The notes beneath the pieces were generated by a model that saw nothing but the letters and a program-made list of their open reading frames with translations, searched no databases and was not told where the DNA came from. Shown in pieces: positions 1 through 8,475 of a DNA stretch of 64,000 nucleotides. The stretch's first letter is position 1. Every line of letters begins with the position of its first letter. This stretch comes from Prauserella marina (lineage in GTDB: Bacteria; Actinomycetota; Actinomycetes; Mycobacteriales; Pseudonocardiaceae): assembly GCF_002240355.1 (NCBI RefSeq), contig NZ_CP016353.1, positions 1,724,501-1,788,500 of the forward strand. The letters are read 5' to 3'. A program made the position numbers and the translations under genes.

Positions 1-621
1 CCCCGTGTGCAGCGATTCCGGTTCGGGGACGTATTGCAGAACCAGATAGTGCTGCAACGCGGTGCGGTCGAGTTCTTCCTCGACGCCCAGCGTTTCCGAA
101 AGGTCGAGCAGGCTCTTCTTCTCACTGGCGAAGGCGATCCCGCCGGGGCCCGAGGAGTAGTACAGCGGCTTGATACCGAACGGGTCGCGCGCGCCGAAGA
201 CCGTTTTCCGCTCGGAATCCCAGATCAGGAACGCGAACATGCCCCTGAGCCTGGAGACGGCCGAGGCTCCCCAGTGGTGGTAGGCGGCGACGATCGCCTC
301 GGTGTCGCCCTCTGTGGCGAACTTCGCACCGAACTGCTCGGCCAGTTCCTCGCGCAGTTCGAGGTAGTTGTAGATCTCGCCGTTGAAGTTGATCGTGTAC
401 CGGTGGGGATTTTCGGGAGGTCCCCAGGTCAGCGGCTGGTGTGAGTGTTCGACGTCGATGATGGCGAGCCGGTTGAAGCCGTACACGACCTCGCCTTCGG
501 CCCAGGTGTCGGTTTCGTCGGGGCCGCGATGGCGCTGGCAGTGCAACGCACCGCCGACGGCGGAACGAGCGCTCGCAGCGTCATTTTCACTGGCACACAC
601 CAGTCCGAGCAGGCCGCACAC
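1..621 (-). CDS. asnB: asparagine synthase (glutamine-hydrolysing), N-terminal part
   Basis: Only the first 207 codons are in the window; the gene continues past position 1. Reading down from a GTG at 621 gives MCGLLGLV, so Cys2 is the expected Ntn amidotransferase nucleophile that releases ammonia from glutamine. Downstream motifs fit the glutaminase domain: HRGPDE, NGEIYNY, GDTE and FLIWD, followed by GARDPFGIKPLYY. The C-terminal synthetase domain is not visible. In actinobacteria the AsnB/LtsA homologue beside ctaC affects cell-wall properties (diaminopimelate amidation has been proposed), so a wall role as well as asparagine synthesis is possible. It is divergent from ctaC with a gap of about 170 bp. 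Confidence 0.93.
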   Translation of the reverse strand, partial: MCGLLGLVCASENDAASARSAVGGALHCQRHRGPDETDTWAEGEVVYGFNRLAIIDVEHSHQPLTWGPPENPHRYTINFNGEIYNYLELREELAEQFGAKFATEGDTEAIVAAYHHWGASAVSRLRGMFAFLIWDSERKTVFGARDPFGIKPLYYSSGPGGIAFASEKKSLLDLSETLGVEEELDRTALQHYLVLQYVPEPESLHTG

Positions 622-790
622 GCGTCTTCACACACCTTTTCCGGTCGTCGTCGGTGTTCGAAGCAGCAAGTATGTGGCAAGGGCGGCGGGGTTCGCTCGT
701 TGGGGCGCGGCCATACCCCTTGGACAGCGAGGCCGCATATCTCAGCTAGGCTCCCGCTGACAGAAAGAACGGGCGAGGAGGCATCGCGGA

Positions 791-1735
791 GTGGGCGTCA
801 CTAAGCGCACCCCGGGTTCACGACCGGGCAAGGTCGCCAAGATTGCCGCACTCGCCGGGCTGGTCGCCATCACGGCGACCGGATGCTCCGGCGAAGAAGT
901 GCTGCGGTTCGGCTGGCCGGAAGGCGTCACACCGGAAGCCGACCACATGCGCACGCTGTGGACGTGGACCGTCGTCGCGGCACTGGCCGTAGGCGTCCTC
1001 GTGTGGGGCCTGATCTTCTGGACCGTCGCGTTCCACCGGAAGAAGAAGGGCTCGACGGAGGCACTGCCCCGGCAGTTCCAGTACAACGTGCCACTCGAAC
1101 TCTTCTGTGTGGTCGTACCCGTCGTCATGGTGTGCGTGCTGTTCTTCTTCACCGCCACCACGGAGAGCAAGGTTCTCGCCAAGGAGCCCGATCCCGACGT
1201 GACCGTCGACGTGATCGGATTCCAATGGAACTGGGAATTCGCCTACCCCGACTCGGAGACCCCCGACGGTGAGCCGGTCTCGACGGTCGGCAGTTCGAGC
1301 GAGATCCCGCTGCTCGTTCTCCCGACCGACAGGGTGATCCAGTACAACCTGCGGTCCACCGACGTCATTCACTCGTTCTGGGTCCCCGAGTTCAACTTCA
1401 AGAGGGACGTCATTCCGTTCCCCGAGAAGAACAACCAGGACAACGCCTTCCAGAACACCATCGACAGGGAAGGTGCCTTCGTCGGCCGCTGCGCCGAGCT
1501 GTGCGGCACCTATCACGCGATGATGAACTTCGAGGTGCGCGCGCTGTCACCCGACAAGTTCGACCGCTACATGGAACTGCGGACGCAGGTCAACGAGCAG
1601 ACGGGGCAGCTCAACACCGCTGCGGAAGCGCTGAGCGCCATGCAGGATGAAGGCTGTGGCGAGCTGTGCAGCCCGACCGCGACGACCACGCAGCCGTTCG
1701 CGACGGACCGCACGCTGCGGACCGCCACCGGCTGA
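791..1735 (+). CDS. ctaC: cytochrome c oxidase subunit II (aa3 type)
   Basis: CuA-carrying subunit of the aa3 cytochrome c oxidase, 314 aa. A GTG start at 791 has GAGGAGG upstream. The N-terminus is a lipoprotein signal with the lipobox ATGC near residue 32. Two transmembrane helices follow (about residues 55-80 and 95-120), then the periplasmic cupredoxin domain. CuA ligands are visible: His194 in VIHSFW, then Cys234, Cys238, His242 and Met245 in CAELCGTYHAMM. The aromatic electron-entry patch FQWNWEF is present. It is transcribed with ctaF 67 bp downstream and ends at a hairpin terminator. In actinobacteria this oxidase forms a supercomplex with QcrCAB, encoded at 7646-11315. Confidence 0.96.
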   Translation: MGVTKRTPGSRPGKVAKIAALAGLVAITATGCSGEEVLRFGWPEGVTPEADHMRTLWTWTVVAALAVGVLVWGLIFWTVAFHRKKKGSTEALPRQFQYNVPLELFCVVVPVVMVCVLFFFTATTESKVLAKEPDPDVTVDVIGFQWNWEFAYPDSETPDGEPVSTVGSSSEIPLLVLPTDRVIQYNLRSTDVIHSFWVPEFNFKRDVIPFPEKNNQDNAFQNTIDREGAFVGRCAELCGTYHAMMNFEVRALSPDKFDRYMELRTQVNEQTGQLNTAAEALSAMQDEGCGELCSPTATTTQPFATDRTLRTATG

Positions 1736-1802
1736 GCCCTCGGGTCCAGCGCACAGTTTTCAAGTGAGGTCATAGGACAGTGAGATCGGTGAGGACGCGT
1801 TC

Positions 1803-2219
1803 ATGAAGGTCGAAGCCCGGATTTTCGACATCGTCACGGTCTTTGGTTTCCTCGTGGCGATCGTCTACGCGGTGATGACGGGGACGATGACCCGAGATGG
1901 TGTCGAGCCCATCGGCACGGTGGCGTTGATCCTCACCGGTTCACTCGCCTTCCTCGTCGGCAGCTACTTCCGCTTCGTCGCCCGACGGATCGAGACGCGG
2001 CCGGAGGACAACGAAGAAGCCGAGATCAGCGACGGTGCCGGTGAGCTGGGCTTCTTCAGCCCCGGAAGCTACTGGCCGGTCGCGCTCGCCGCGGGTGCCG
2101 CCGCGGCCGGACTCGGGCTCGCGTTCTTCCAGATCTGGCTGATCGTCCTGTCCGGTATCGCGGTGCTGATCGCCATCGGCGGTCTGGTGTTCGAGTACCA
2201 CACCGGGCCGAGCCACTAG
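1803..2219 (+). CDS. ctaF: cytochrome c oxidase subunit IV, actinobacterial type
   Basis: Small membrane subunit of the actinobacterial aa3 oxidase, 138 aa. It has two N-terminal transmembrane helices (about residues 7-27 and 37-58), a charged loop rich in Glu/Asp, then two more hydrophobic helices near residues 88-125. The pattern MKVEARIFDI at the start and the polar middle match CtaF. It lies directly after ctaC, the usual order, and is followed by a canonical hairpin plus T-run. Confidence 0.93.
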   Translation: MKVEARIFDIVTVFGFLVAIVYAVMTGTMTRDGVEPIGTVALILTGSLAFLVGSYFRFVARRIETRPEDNEEAEISDGAGELGFFSPGSYWPVALAAGAAAAGLGLAFFQIWLIVLSGIAVLIAIGGLVFEYHTGPSH

Positions 2220-2231
2220 GTTTCACCAGCT

Positions 2232-2256
2232 CCCGGCACAGTCGGCCGGGTCTTTT
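2232..2256 (+). terminator. rho-independent terminator of ctaC-ctaF
   Basis: A 6-bp GC stem CCCGGC / GCCGGG (2232-2237 and 2245-2250) with a 7-nt loop is followed by TCTTTT. It begins 12 bp after the ctaF stop codon. Confidence 0.8.
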
Positions 2257-2264
2257 GGGTGCAC

Positions 2265-2310
2265 AAGGGCCTCCCTCGCACGTGCTTTGCGCACAGCGGG
2301 GGAGGCCCTT
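2265..2310. terminator. long hairpin between converging genes, probable terminator
   Basis: Perfect 11-bp inverted repeat AAGGGCCTCCC (2265-2275) and GGGAGGCCCTT (2300-2310), loop 24 nt. It sits between ctaF and the converging EamA gene, so it probably stops transcription from the EamA side or from both sides. No T-run follows, which is common in high-GC actinobacteria. Confidence 0.6.
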
Positions 2311-2325
2311 CCTCGTTCCGGCTTC

Positions 2326-3243
2326 TCACCGCTTGCGGCGCGGTGCCATGGCCGCTCCGAGCACGACGACCATGCCGATGCCCTCGGTGAGCGAGATCCG
2401 GTGACCGAAGGCGAGCACGTCCACGACCACGGCGACGACGGGGTACAGGTAGGACAGCACCGCCACCGTGATCGTCGGGAGTGTGCCGATGCTGCCGTAC
2501 ATGAGCACGTACAGCACGGCGGTGTGCACGGTTCCCAGCAGCAGCAACCACAGCAGGCTGCCGAGGTCGGCGGGCAACGGGGTGAACGCCAGCGCCGGTG
2601 CCAGCAGGACCGCGCCGGTGCAGAGCTGAATGGCGGCGAGCAGGTGGGGCCGGATGTGGCTGAGCTGTTTGGCCACGAGTGTCGCTCCCGCGTACAGCGC
2701 GGCGGCGCCGAGCGCGAGCGCGATACCGCTCAGCCGCACCGGTTGTCCCTCGATGCCGCTGGCGCCGATCGAGATCAGCGCGACACCGCCGAAAGCCAGC
2801 AGCGCCCGTACGAGGTGTCCCTTGGCGAGCTTTTCCCTCAGCACCACCGCCGCGAGACCGAGCAGCAGCAGTGGCTGGGTGTGGTAGACGACGGTGCTCA
2901 CCGAGATCGAGGACAGCGCGTAGGAGGCGAACAGCAGTACCCAGTTGCCGACGAGCATGATCCCGCCGAAGCAGGCGAGCAGCAGATCGCGGCGGGACAA
3001 CCGGAGCGCGCTGGGGCGGAGCCAGCCTCGCGCGGCGCACCAGGCGACGAGGAGCAGTCCGCCGACGAGGCAGCGCGCGAACGCGACCGCCGGCGCCGAC
3101 GCCTCACTGGCGACGACGACCGCGCCGATGGTGCCCGACAGCGCCATCGCCGCCGACCACTGTACGACCGCCCCTCGCTGTGCCGGGTCTGATGTACGTC
3201 CGGTGTGTTTGATCTGCACCGTTGCCGGTGGGGTCGATGTCAT
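2326..3243 (-). CDS. EamA/DMT-superfamily transporter
   Basis: About 305 aa with ten hydrophobic segments arranged as two EamA repeats, typical of drug/metabolite exporters. Long in-frame sequence exists upstream, but the ATG at 3243 (MTSTPPATVQ) is preferred because the upstream extension is polar, Cys/His-rich and unlike the family. The gene is divergent from the GlxA-type regulator at 3326 with 82 bp between starts, so that regulator may control it. Substrate unknown; relatives export amino acids, nucleobases or other metabolites. Confidence 0.85.
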   Translation of the reverse strand: MTSTPPATVQIKHTGRTSDPAQRGAVVQWSAAMALSGTIGAVVVASEASAPAVAFARCLVGGLLLVAWCAARGWLRPSALRLSRRDLLLACFGGIMLVGNWVLLFASYALSSISVSTVVYHTQPLLLLGLAAVVLREKLAKGHLVRALLAFGGVALISIGASGIEGQPVRLSGIALALGAAALYAGATLVAKQLSHIRPHLLAAIQLCTGAVLLAPALAFTPLPADLGSLLWLLLLGTVHTAVLYVLMYGSIGTLPTITVAVLSYLYPVVAVVVDVLAFGHRISLTEGIGMVVVLGAAMAPRRKR

Positions 3244-3325
3244 GCGGTCAACCCTGCGCTTCGAGTTCGGAAACAACGAGTGGCAGTAATGACATCGAGC
3301 GCAAAACTTGTGACACACTCTGACG

Positions 3326-4294
3326 GTGTCCGGCAGGGATGTGAACAGTGTCGCGGTGCTGGTGGCCGATGCGGTCTCCCCGTTCGAACTGGGGGTCGCC
3401 TGTGAGGTCTTCGGCACCGACAGGGCCGACTACGGGATGCGGGGCTGGGATTTCGCGGTGTGCTCGCCGGGTGGGGCTCCCGTGCGGACCTGGTCCGGTT
3501 TCGACCTCACGAACCTGTCCACAATGGAGTTCGCGGAATCGGCCGACCTGCTGATCGTGCCCACCTGCGCGCCTCGAAGCGAGCCGCCGCCCTCACCGTT
3601 GCTGGAGGCGTTGCGGCGAGGACGCGAACGCGGCGCCATGATCGCGGGGTTCTGCGCCGGAGTGTTCTCGCTCGGCTACGCGGGCCTGCTCGACGACAGG
3701 CGCTGCACCGTGCACTGGATCTACGAGAAGGACTTCGTCAGCCGGTTCCCTTCCGCGATCGTCGACGCGACCGCGCTCTACGTCGAGGACGACGGGGTCT
3801 TCACCAGCGCGGGCACGGTCGCGGCCGTCGACCTGTGCCTGCACGTCGTGCGCAGGGTTCGCGGGCTGGAGGCCGCGACCGCGCTCGCGCGGCGCATGGT
3901 CGCGGCACCGCACCGGGTCGGCGGTCAGGCGCAGTTCGTCGTCGCACCGGTGCCTTCCGCGAAAGCGAAGGACGACGCCGTGCTCGCCGAGGCGCTGGAG
4001 TGGGTCGAACGGCGGCTCGATCAGCCGGTGACCGTCGCGGAGCTGGCACGCCGAACAGGTCTCGGCCAGCGCTCGTTCCTGCGCCGGTTCGCCGCCGCGA
4101 CCGGAACGACGCCGCACCGCTGGCTCACCGAGCGGCGCCTCGACCGCGCGCAAGGGCTACTCGAAGCCAGCGGCCTTTCCATCGACGAGATCGCCGTGGC
4201 CTGCGGTTATTCCTCGGCTGCCGCCTTGCGTCACCAGTTCACCAAGCTGCGGGGTACGTCACCGAGCGGCTACCGCAAGACCTTCGCGGGCTGA
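3326..4294 (+). CDS. GlxA-family transcriptional regulator (DJ-1/PfpI + AraC HTH)
   Basis: A 322-aa two-domain regulator. Residues 1 to about 190 form a class I glutamine-amidotransferase-like (DJ-1/PfpI) domain, including AGFCAGVFSLGYAGLL around the nucleophile-elbow Cys and TSAGTVAAVDLCLH. Residues about 215-320 form an AraC HTH pair (LARRTGLGQRSFLRRF and IAVACGYSS). It is divergent from the EamA exporter, which suggests local regulation of that gene. GTG start with a weak ribosome site; the start could be a few codons away. Confidence 0.88.
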   Translation: MSGRDVNSVAVLVADAVSPFELGVACEVFGTDRADYGMRGWDFAVCSPGGAPVRTWSGFDLTNLSTMEFAESADLLIVPTCAPRSEPPPSPLLEALRRGRERGAMIAGFCAGVFSLGYAGLLDDRRCTVHWIYEKDFVSRFPSAIVDATALYVEDDGVFTSAGTVAAVDLCLHVVRRVRGLEAATALARRMVAAPHRVGGQAQFVVAPVPSAKAKDDAVLAEALEWVERRLDQPVTVAELARRTGLGQRSFLRRFAAATGTTPHRWLTERRLDRAQGLLEASGLSIDEIAVACGYSSAAALRHQFTKLRGTSPSGYRKTFAG

Positions 4295-4295
4295 G

Positions 4296-4332
4296 CATCA
4301 CTGATGTTGCTAAGCTTGCATCAATGATGCAA
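4296..4332 (+). promoter_or_regulatory. two palindromic operators ahead of vapB
   Basis: Perfect inverted repeat TTGCATCA-A-TGATGCAA (4316-4332) and a shorter copy CATCA-C-TGATG (4296-4306). Their centres, 4301 and 4324, lie 23 bp apart. Autorepression by a VapB-VapC complex at paired palindromes is typical of the family, so these are inferred VapBC operators. Confidence 0.7.
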
Positions 4333-4341
4333 ACTCATGCT

Positions 4342-4584
4342 ATGAGGACAACGGTACGCCTTGATGAGGACGTCGCCGCAGCAGCGGAACAGCTTCGTCG
4401 CGAGCGGCACATCGGGCTGAGCGAGGCGGTGAACGAGTTGGCGAGGGCCGGTTTGAAGCGACACGAATCCGCTCCGAAAACCTTCCGTCAGGCGACGACG
4501 GAACTCGGGCTCAGGGTTGATGTCTCCAATGTCGCCGAAGCGTTGCAGTTGCTCGACGATCTTGACCACGCTGATGATCGTTGA
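4342..4584 (+). CDS. vapB: VapB-type antitoxin (ribbon-helix-helix)
   Basis: An 80-aa protein starting MRTTVRLDED, the classic first beta-strand of a MetJ/Arc (RHH) DNA-binding domain, then helices with IGLSEAVNELARAGL. The C-terminal half is variable and should wrap the toxin. In-frame ATGs also occur at 4324 and 4327, but they fall inside the operator palindrome; 4342 matches the family start. No Shine-Dalgarno is visible, so the mRNA may be leaderless. It overlaps vapC by 11 bp. Confidence 0.82.
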   Translation: MRTTVRLDEDVAAAAEQLRRERHIGLSEAVNELARAGLKRHESAPKTFRQATTELGLRVDVSNVAEALQLLDDLDHADDR

Positions 4585-5014
4585 CGCGAACGTTCTGCTC
4601 TACGCTGTCGACAGAGCCAGCGCTTTTCACGGCGTGGCCAAAGATTGGCTGGAAGGGGCGCTCAACGGTTCGAGCAGGGTTGGTTTTCCTTGGGTGTCCT
4701 TGACCGCGTTTCAGCGGATCGCCACCCACCCTTGGGCGTCGGCAAGTCCGATCACCCCGCGAGAGGCGTGGGCCTACGTCGAAGACTGGCTTGCCAATGA
4801 CAACGCGTGGATCCCCGCACCAACAGGCCGGCACGTCAAGGTGCTCGGTGCCTTGTTGACGGAGGGGGACCTGCGAGGAAATCTCGTTACGGACGCACAC
4901 CTCGCCGCGCTCGCCATCGAACACGGCGTTGGTGTGTGTTCGTTCGACAGCGACTTTGCCAGGTTCGAGGTGTCCTGGTTTCATCCCGTGCTCAGTCAGG
5001 GCAGGCGGGATTAG
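4574..5014 (+). CDS. vapC: VapC-type PIN-domain toxin ribonuclease
   Basis: A 146-aa PIN-domain protein. The first acidic residue is in MIVDANVLLYA (Asp4), and the C-terminal acidic cluster is in LVTDAHLAALA and FDSDFARF. The middle (WVSLTAFQRIATHP) matches the VapC subfamily with a Phe-Leu/Gln-Arg motif. The PIN fold predicts Mg-dependent RNA cleavage, typically of tRNA or rRNA. Its start overlaps the end of vapB, so translation is coupled and antitoxin is made first. It converges with trpD 17 bp downstream. Confidence 0.86.
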   Translation: MIVDANVLLYAVDRASAFHGVAKDWLEGALNGSSRVGFPWVSLTAFQRIATHPWASASPITPREAWAYVEDWLANDNAWIPAPTGRHVKVLGALLTEGDLRGNLVTDAHLAALAIEHGVGVCSFDSDFARFEVSWFHPVLSQGRRD

Positions 5015-5031
5015 CGCGCGCTGATGCCCGG

Positions 5032-6072
5032 CTAGCGCCGCGCGCCTGCCTCGATCCACCTGGCGAGCAACGTCGCCGTCGCGCCGGAATCGATCGCCTC
5101 GGCCGCCCTGGTGATGCCGGCGGAGAGATCCGCCGCGAGGTCGCCCGAGAAGCCGGAGTACGCGGCGAGCGCGCCGGCCGCGTTGAGCAGCACGGCGTCG
5201 CGCACCGGCCCCGCCTTTCCCGCGACGAGTTCGCGCACCACCTGCGCGTTGACGTCGGCTTCCCCGCCGCGAAGGTCCTCCGGCGTCGCCGGTGCGAAAC
5301 CGAACCTGCCAGGCTCGATCGTCTCCCTGCGCACGGAACCGCCGGACACGACCCACGCCGACGTGGTCGTCGTCGTGGTGATCTCGTCGAGGCCGTCGTC
5401 GCCACGCACCACGAGCACGCTGCTGCCGCGCCGCGCGAACACCTCGGCGAACATCTCGGTCTTGTCGGGGTAGGCGCAGCCGACCAGGCCCGCCTGCGGC
5501 TGTGCCGGGTTGGTGAGCGGCCCGAGCAGGTTGAACGCGGTGGGAACACCCAGCTCACGCCGTGTCGCGCCCGCGTACCGCAGCGCGGGGTGGAAAGCGG
5601 AGGCGAAACAGAAGCCGATCCCGATCGTCTCGACCGATTCGGCGACCTCGTCGGCGGAAGCCTCGATGCGGACCCCGAGCGTTTCGAGCACGTCCGCGGT
5701 GCCGGTCTTGGAGGAAGCCGCCCTGTTGCCGTGCTTGACGACCGGAACCCCCGCCGCGGCGACCACGAGCGCCGACATGGTCGAGATGTTCACCGAACCG
5801 GACCGGTCGCCGCCGGTGCCGACGATGTCGACGGCCTTGAACCCGATGTCCACCCTGTGAGCGTGGGCGAGCATGGCCTTGGCCATGCCGGAGATCTCGG
5901 CCGCCGTTTCGCCCTTGGCGCGCAACGCCACCGCGAAACCGGCGATCTGGGCCGGAGTGGCCGAACCGCTCATGACCTGGTCCATGGCCCACTCGGTCTC
6001 GGCAGCGGCGAGGTCGGTTCCTCCGATGAGGCTGCCGATGACCGAGGGCCAGGTGTGTTGCGGTTCCGCCAT
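5032..6072 (-). CDS. trpD: anthranilate phosphoribosyltransferase
   Basis: Second step of tryptophan synthesis: anthranilate plus PRPP to phosphoribosylanthranilate. About 346 aa. PRPP-binding motifs are GTGGDRSGSVNIST and VVKHGNRAASSKTGTAD; the anthranilate site is in the following helix. ATG at 6072 (MAEPQHTW) is favoured over 6087 because AGGA lies 6 nt upstream. The gene stands alone, without other trp genes, next to the cytochrome block. Confidence 0.95.
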   Translation of the reverse strand: MAEPQHTWPSVIGSLIGGTDLAAAETEWAMDQVMSGSATPAQIAGFAVALRAKGETAAEISGMAKAMLAHAHRVDIGFKAVDIVGTGGDRSGSVNISTMSALVVAAAGVPVVKHGNRAASSKTGTADVLETLGVRIEASADEVAESVETIGIGFCFASAFHPALRYAGATRRELGVPTAFNLLGPLTNPAQPQAGLVGCAYPDKTEMFAEVFARRGSSVLVVRGDDGLDEITTTTTTSAWVVSGGSVRRETIEPGRFGFAPATPEDLRGGEADVNAQVVRELVAGKAGPVRDAVLLNAAGALAAYSGFSGDLAADLSAGITRAAEAIDSGATATLLARWIEAGARR

Positions 6073-6131
6073 CCGAGGTCCTGTCATGTCAATGAACGCT
6101 GTGGGCGCTGGTGGTGCCGGTCGCGCCGCCG

Positions 6132-6551
6132 TCAGCCGCGCGCGGCGCGTACCACGGGAACGCGCTGTGCGCGCAGCACGTCGGCGACGGTCTCAGCCGC
6201 GGTCAGCGGGTCAAGCGGGTGCACGAGCACCGCGTCGGCCTGCGACCAGGTCGCCAGCCAGCGGTCGTCCTTGCGGCGCACCGCGACCACGATGGGCGGG
6301 CAGTCGGTGATCTCGTTCTTGAGCTGCCGCGTCAGGCCGATTCCGCCGGTCGGCTGGGCCTCGCCGTCGAGGATCGCGAGATCGACCTCACCGGCGTCCA
6401 TCTCGGAGAGCACCTCGGCGACTCCCGACGCCTCCACGTAGCGGACTTTGCCGAGGTCGGCGGCAGGCCGCCGGCCCACGGCGTTCATGATCGACTCCCT
6501 GACCTCGGCACGGTGGCTGAAAACCAGGATCCTCTTGGTGTGTTCGGTCAT
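6132..6551 (-). CDS. atypical receiver-like protein without output domain
   Basis: About 139 aa with a CheY-like alternation: ILVFSH (beta 1), VDLAILDGEAQPTGGIGL (beta 3 with a possible phospho-Asp), IVVAV (beta 4), DAVLVHPLDPLTAAET (beta 5). The Asp-Asp/Glu pair that normally follows beta 1 is replaced by Ser-His, and the conserved beta-5 Lys appears to be His. Phosphorylation-independent function is therefore likely. ATG at 6551 is favoured by GGAGGA 7 nt upstream over the GTG at 6557. It is divergent from ctaE; role unknown. Confidence 0.75.
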   Translation of the reverse strand: MTEHTKRILVFSHRAEVRESIMNAVGRRPAADLGKVRYVEASGVAEVLSEMDAGEVDLAILDGEAQPTGGIGLTRQLKNEITDCPPIVVAVRRKDDRWLATWSQADAVLVHPLDPLTAAETVADVLRAQRVPVVRAARG

Positions 6552-6956
6552 GGTCACGTCCTCCGTGCCTGCGCTGTGCCCGCGCTGCCTGTCATACCTG
6601 AGCTGCCTGTGCTGCCGCCCTCGGTGGCCGGGATCGATGCTATCGGGCGAACCCGGTCGAAACCCAGCGGGTCGCGGTGATCACCGGGGTGAACACGGCG
6701 GCCGCGCGCCGCGCAGCCGGGACGGGTGGCCCCGCCGCGATGGGCGGTGGCGTGAAGCTCGCGTGTGAAACCGGCGCGAAGCGGCCTGGGTCTTTCCGCT
6801 GATCGGAGTGGGTGCCCGAGCCGGAACGGCGATCTTCGCTCAGGCGCGCGCGACGGCGCGCTACACCGTCGTGGCGCGCTTACCGGGTTGCGACACCCGT
6901 TATCCACGACTCTCCGTAGGACCCCGATCTGCGGGCGCTGGGCAGGGGGAGACATA
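6552..6956. other. 405-bp divergent intergenic region
   Basis: Lies between the receiver-like gene and ctaE. It begins with short imperfect repeats of GCTGCCTG (about 6560-6620). It should hold both divergent promoters, but no convincing -35/-10 pair could be assigned. GGGGGAG at 6946-6952 is the ctaE ribosome site. No gene is supported. Confidence 0.5.
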
Positions 6957-7586
6957 ATGCGACTCGTGACAACGGCAGCTCCCACCATCAGCCAGCGGGT
7001 GCACTCGCTGAACCGGCCGAACATGGTCAGCGTCGGCACGATCGTCTGGCTGTCCAGCGAGCTCATGTTCTTCGCTGGGCTGTTCGCGATGTTCTTCACG
7101 GTCAAGGCACAGAACGACACGGGGCTATGGCCGCCGCTCAACCCGGCGACCGGCGAACCGATCCATCTGGACATCACGTATGCCTTGCCATTCACCGCCA
7201 TCCTGGTGGCCTCGTCGTTCACGTGTCAGTTCGGCGTGTTCGCCGCCGAACGCGGCGACGTGTTCGGACTGAGGCGCTGGTACCTGATCACGCTGCTCAT
7301 GGGCACGGTCTTCGTGGCGGGTCAGGCCGGTGAATACGTCATGCTGATCAGCGAGGGCGTGACGATCCCGTCCGGCGCGTACGGCACGGTTTTCTTCATG
7401 ACGACCGGCTTCCACGGGCTGCACGTGATCGGCGGTCTCGTCGCCTTCATCTACCTGCTCATCCGAACAAGGCTGAGCAAGTTCACGCCCGCACAGGCGA
7501 CATCGGCGATCGTCGTCTCGTACTACTGGCACTTCGTCGACATCGTGTGGATCGGCCTGTTCGCGGTCATCTACATCATCCCCTGA
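6957..7586 (+). CDS. ctaE: cytochrome c oxidase subunit III
   Basis: A 209-aa membrane protein with five predicted helices, the short actinobacterial form of subunit III. The conserved Glu motif is in [15 protein letters not shown], and [12 protein letters not shown] and [15 protein letters not shown] are hallmark helices. ATG at 6957 follows GGGGGAG. Part of the aa3 oxidase; it leads the ctaE-qcrC-qcrA-qcrB operon, the normal actinobacterial arrangement that ties oxidase and bc1-type complex into one supercomplex. Confidence 0.95.
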   Translation: MRLVTTAAPTISQRVHSLNRPNMVSVGTIVWLSSELMFFAGLFAMFFTVKAQNDTGLWPPLNPATGEPIHLDITYALPFTAILVASSFTCQFGVFAAERGDVFGLRRWYLITLLMGTVFVAGQAGEYVMLISEGVTIPSGAYGTVFFMTTGFHGLHVIGGLVAFIYLLIRTRLSKFTPAQATSAIVVSYYWHFVDIVWIGLFAVIYIIP

Positions 7587-7645
7587 TCGGGAACAGCACC
7601 AGCCAGCACCATCGGCCGAACTGACAGCAAGGGTTGCCGCAGAAG

Positions 7646-8473
7646 ATGACCACCAGCAAGAAACCCACAGGAGCCGCCAAGCGGCCAGGGGGACGACGCA
7701 CGAAGTTCCGCAGGCGGATGGCGGGCCTGCTCGCACTCGGGATGGCGCTCATCGGCGTGGGTACTTTCTACGCGGTGTTCGCGCCGGAGCCGCAGACCGC
7801 GGAGGCGCAGGCCGATCCCGCGCTGCTGCGCAAGGGCGAGCAGATCTACAACAAGACGTGCATTTCCTGCCACGGCGCGAACCTGGAAGGCGTCGACGAC
7901 AAGGGCCCGAGCCTCATCGGTGTCGGTGACGCCTCGGTCTACTTCCAGACCTCGACCGGCCGGATGCCGATGGTGAGGCAGGAAGCACAGGCCGCTCGCA
8001 AGCCGGCGAAGCTCACCCCGGACGAGATCGACGCGCTCGGCGCCTACATCCAGGCACACGGCGGTGGCCCTGAGCGGCCGGCCGAGTCCGGAGAGGCCCT
8101 TCTGGGCAGCGACCCCGCCAGGGGCGGGGAGCTGTTCCGGCTCAACTGCGCGTCCTGTCACAACTTCACCGGGCAGGGAGGTGCGCTGTCCGCGGGCAAG
8201 TACGCGCCGCACCTCGCGCCTGCCAACGAGGACGAGATTTACACGGCGATGCAGTCCGGGCCGCAGAACATGCCTAAGTTCTCCGACCGGCAGCTGTCGC
8301 CGGAGGAGAAAAAGGACATCATCGCCTATGTCAAGTCGGTGTCCGACGGCAATAATGCACCAGGTGGTAACCCCCTGGGCGGGTTCGGGCCGGCTTCCGA
8401 GGGCGTTATCGCGTGGGTCGTGGGGATCGGTGCGCTGATCGGCGCGACCCTGTGGATTGGATCGAGGGCGTAG
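7646..8473 (+). CDS. qcrC: ubiquinol/menaquinol:cytochrome c reductase, dihaem cytochrome c subunit
   Basis: About 275 aa, N-terminal membrane anchor (near residues 25-45) and two c-type haem domains: CISCH (Cys72, Cys75, His76) and CASCH (Cys168, Cys171, His172), with a C-terminal transmembrane helix. This dihaem subunit replaces the soluble cytochrome c and passes electrons straight to CtaC. A TTG at 7634 is in frame, but the ATG at 7646 gives the family-like start MTTSKK. It is followed 2 bp later by qcrA. Confidence 0.95.
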   Translation: MTTSKKPTGAAKRPGGRRTKFRRRMAGLLALGMALIGVGTFYAVFAPEPQTAEAQADPALLRKGEQIYNKTCISCHGANLEGVDDKGPSLIGVGDASVYFQTSTGRMPMVRQEAQAARKPAKLTPDEIDALGAYIQAHGGGPERPAESGEALLGSDPARGGELFRLNCASCHNFTGQGGALSAGKYAPHLAPANEDEIYTAMQSGPQNMPKFSDRQLSPEEKKDIIAYVKSVSDGNNAPGGNPLGGFGPASEGVIAWVVGIGALIGATLWIGSRA

Positions 8474-8475
8474 GC

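Noticed and set aside
7-444. Plus-strand open frame at the left edge
   Set aside because: It is antisense to asnB, whose amidotransferase motifs are unmistakable.
720-752. Promoter for ctaC (TTGGAC ... TAGGCT)
   Set aside because: The spacer would be 21 bp, outside the usual range, and no alternative pair fits better.
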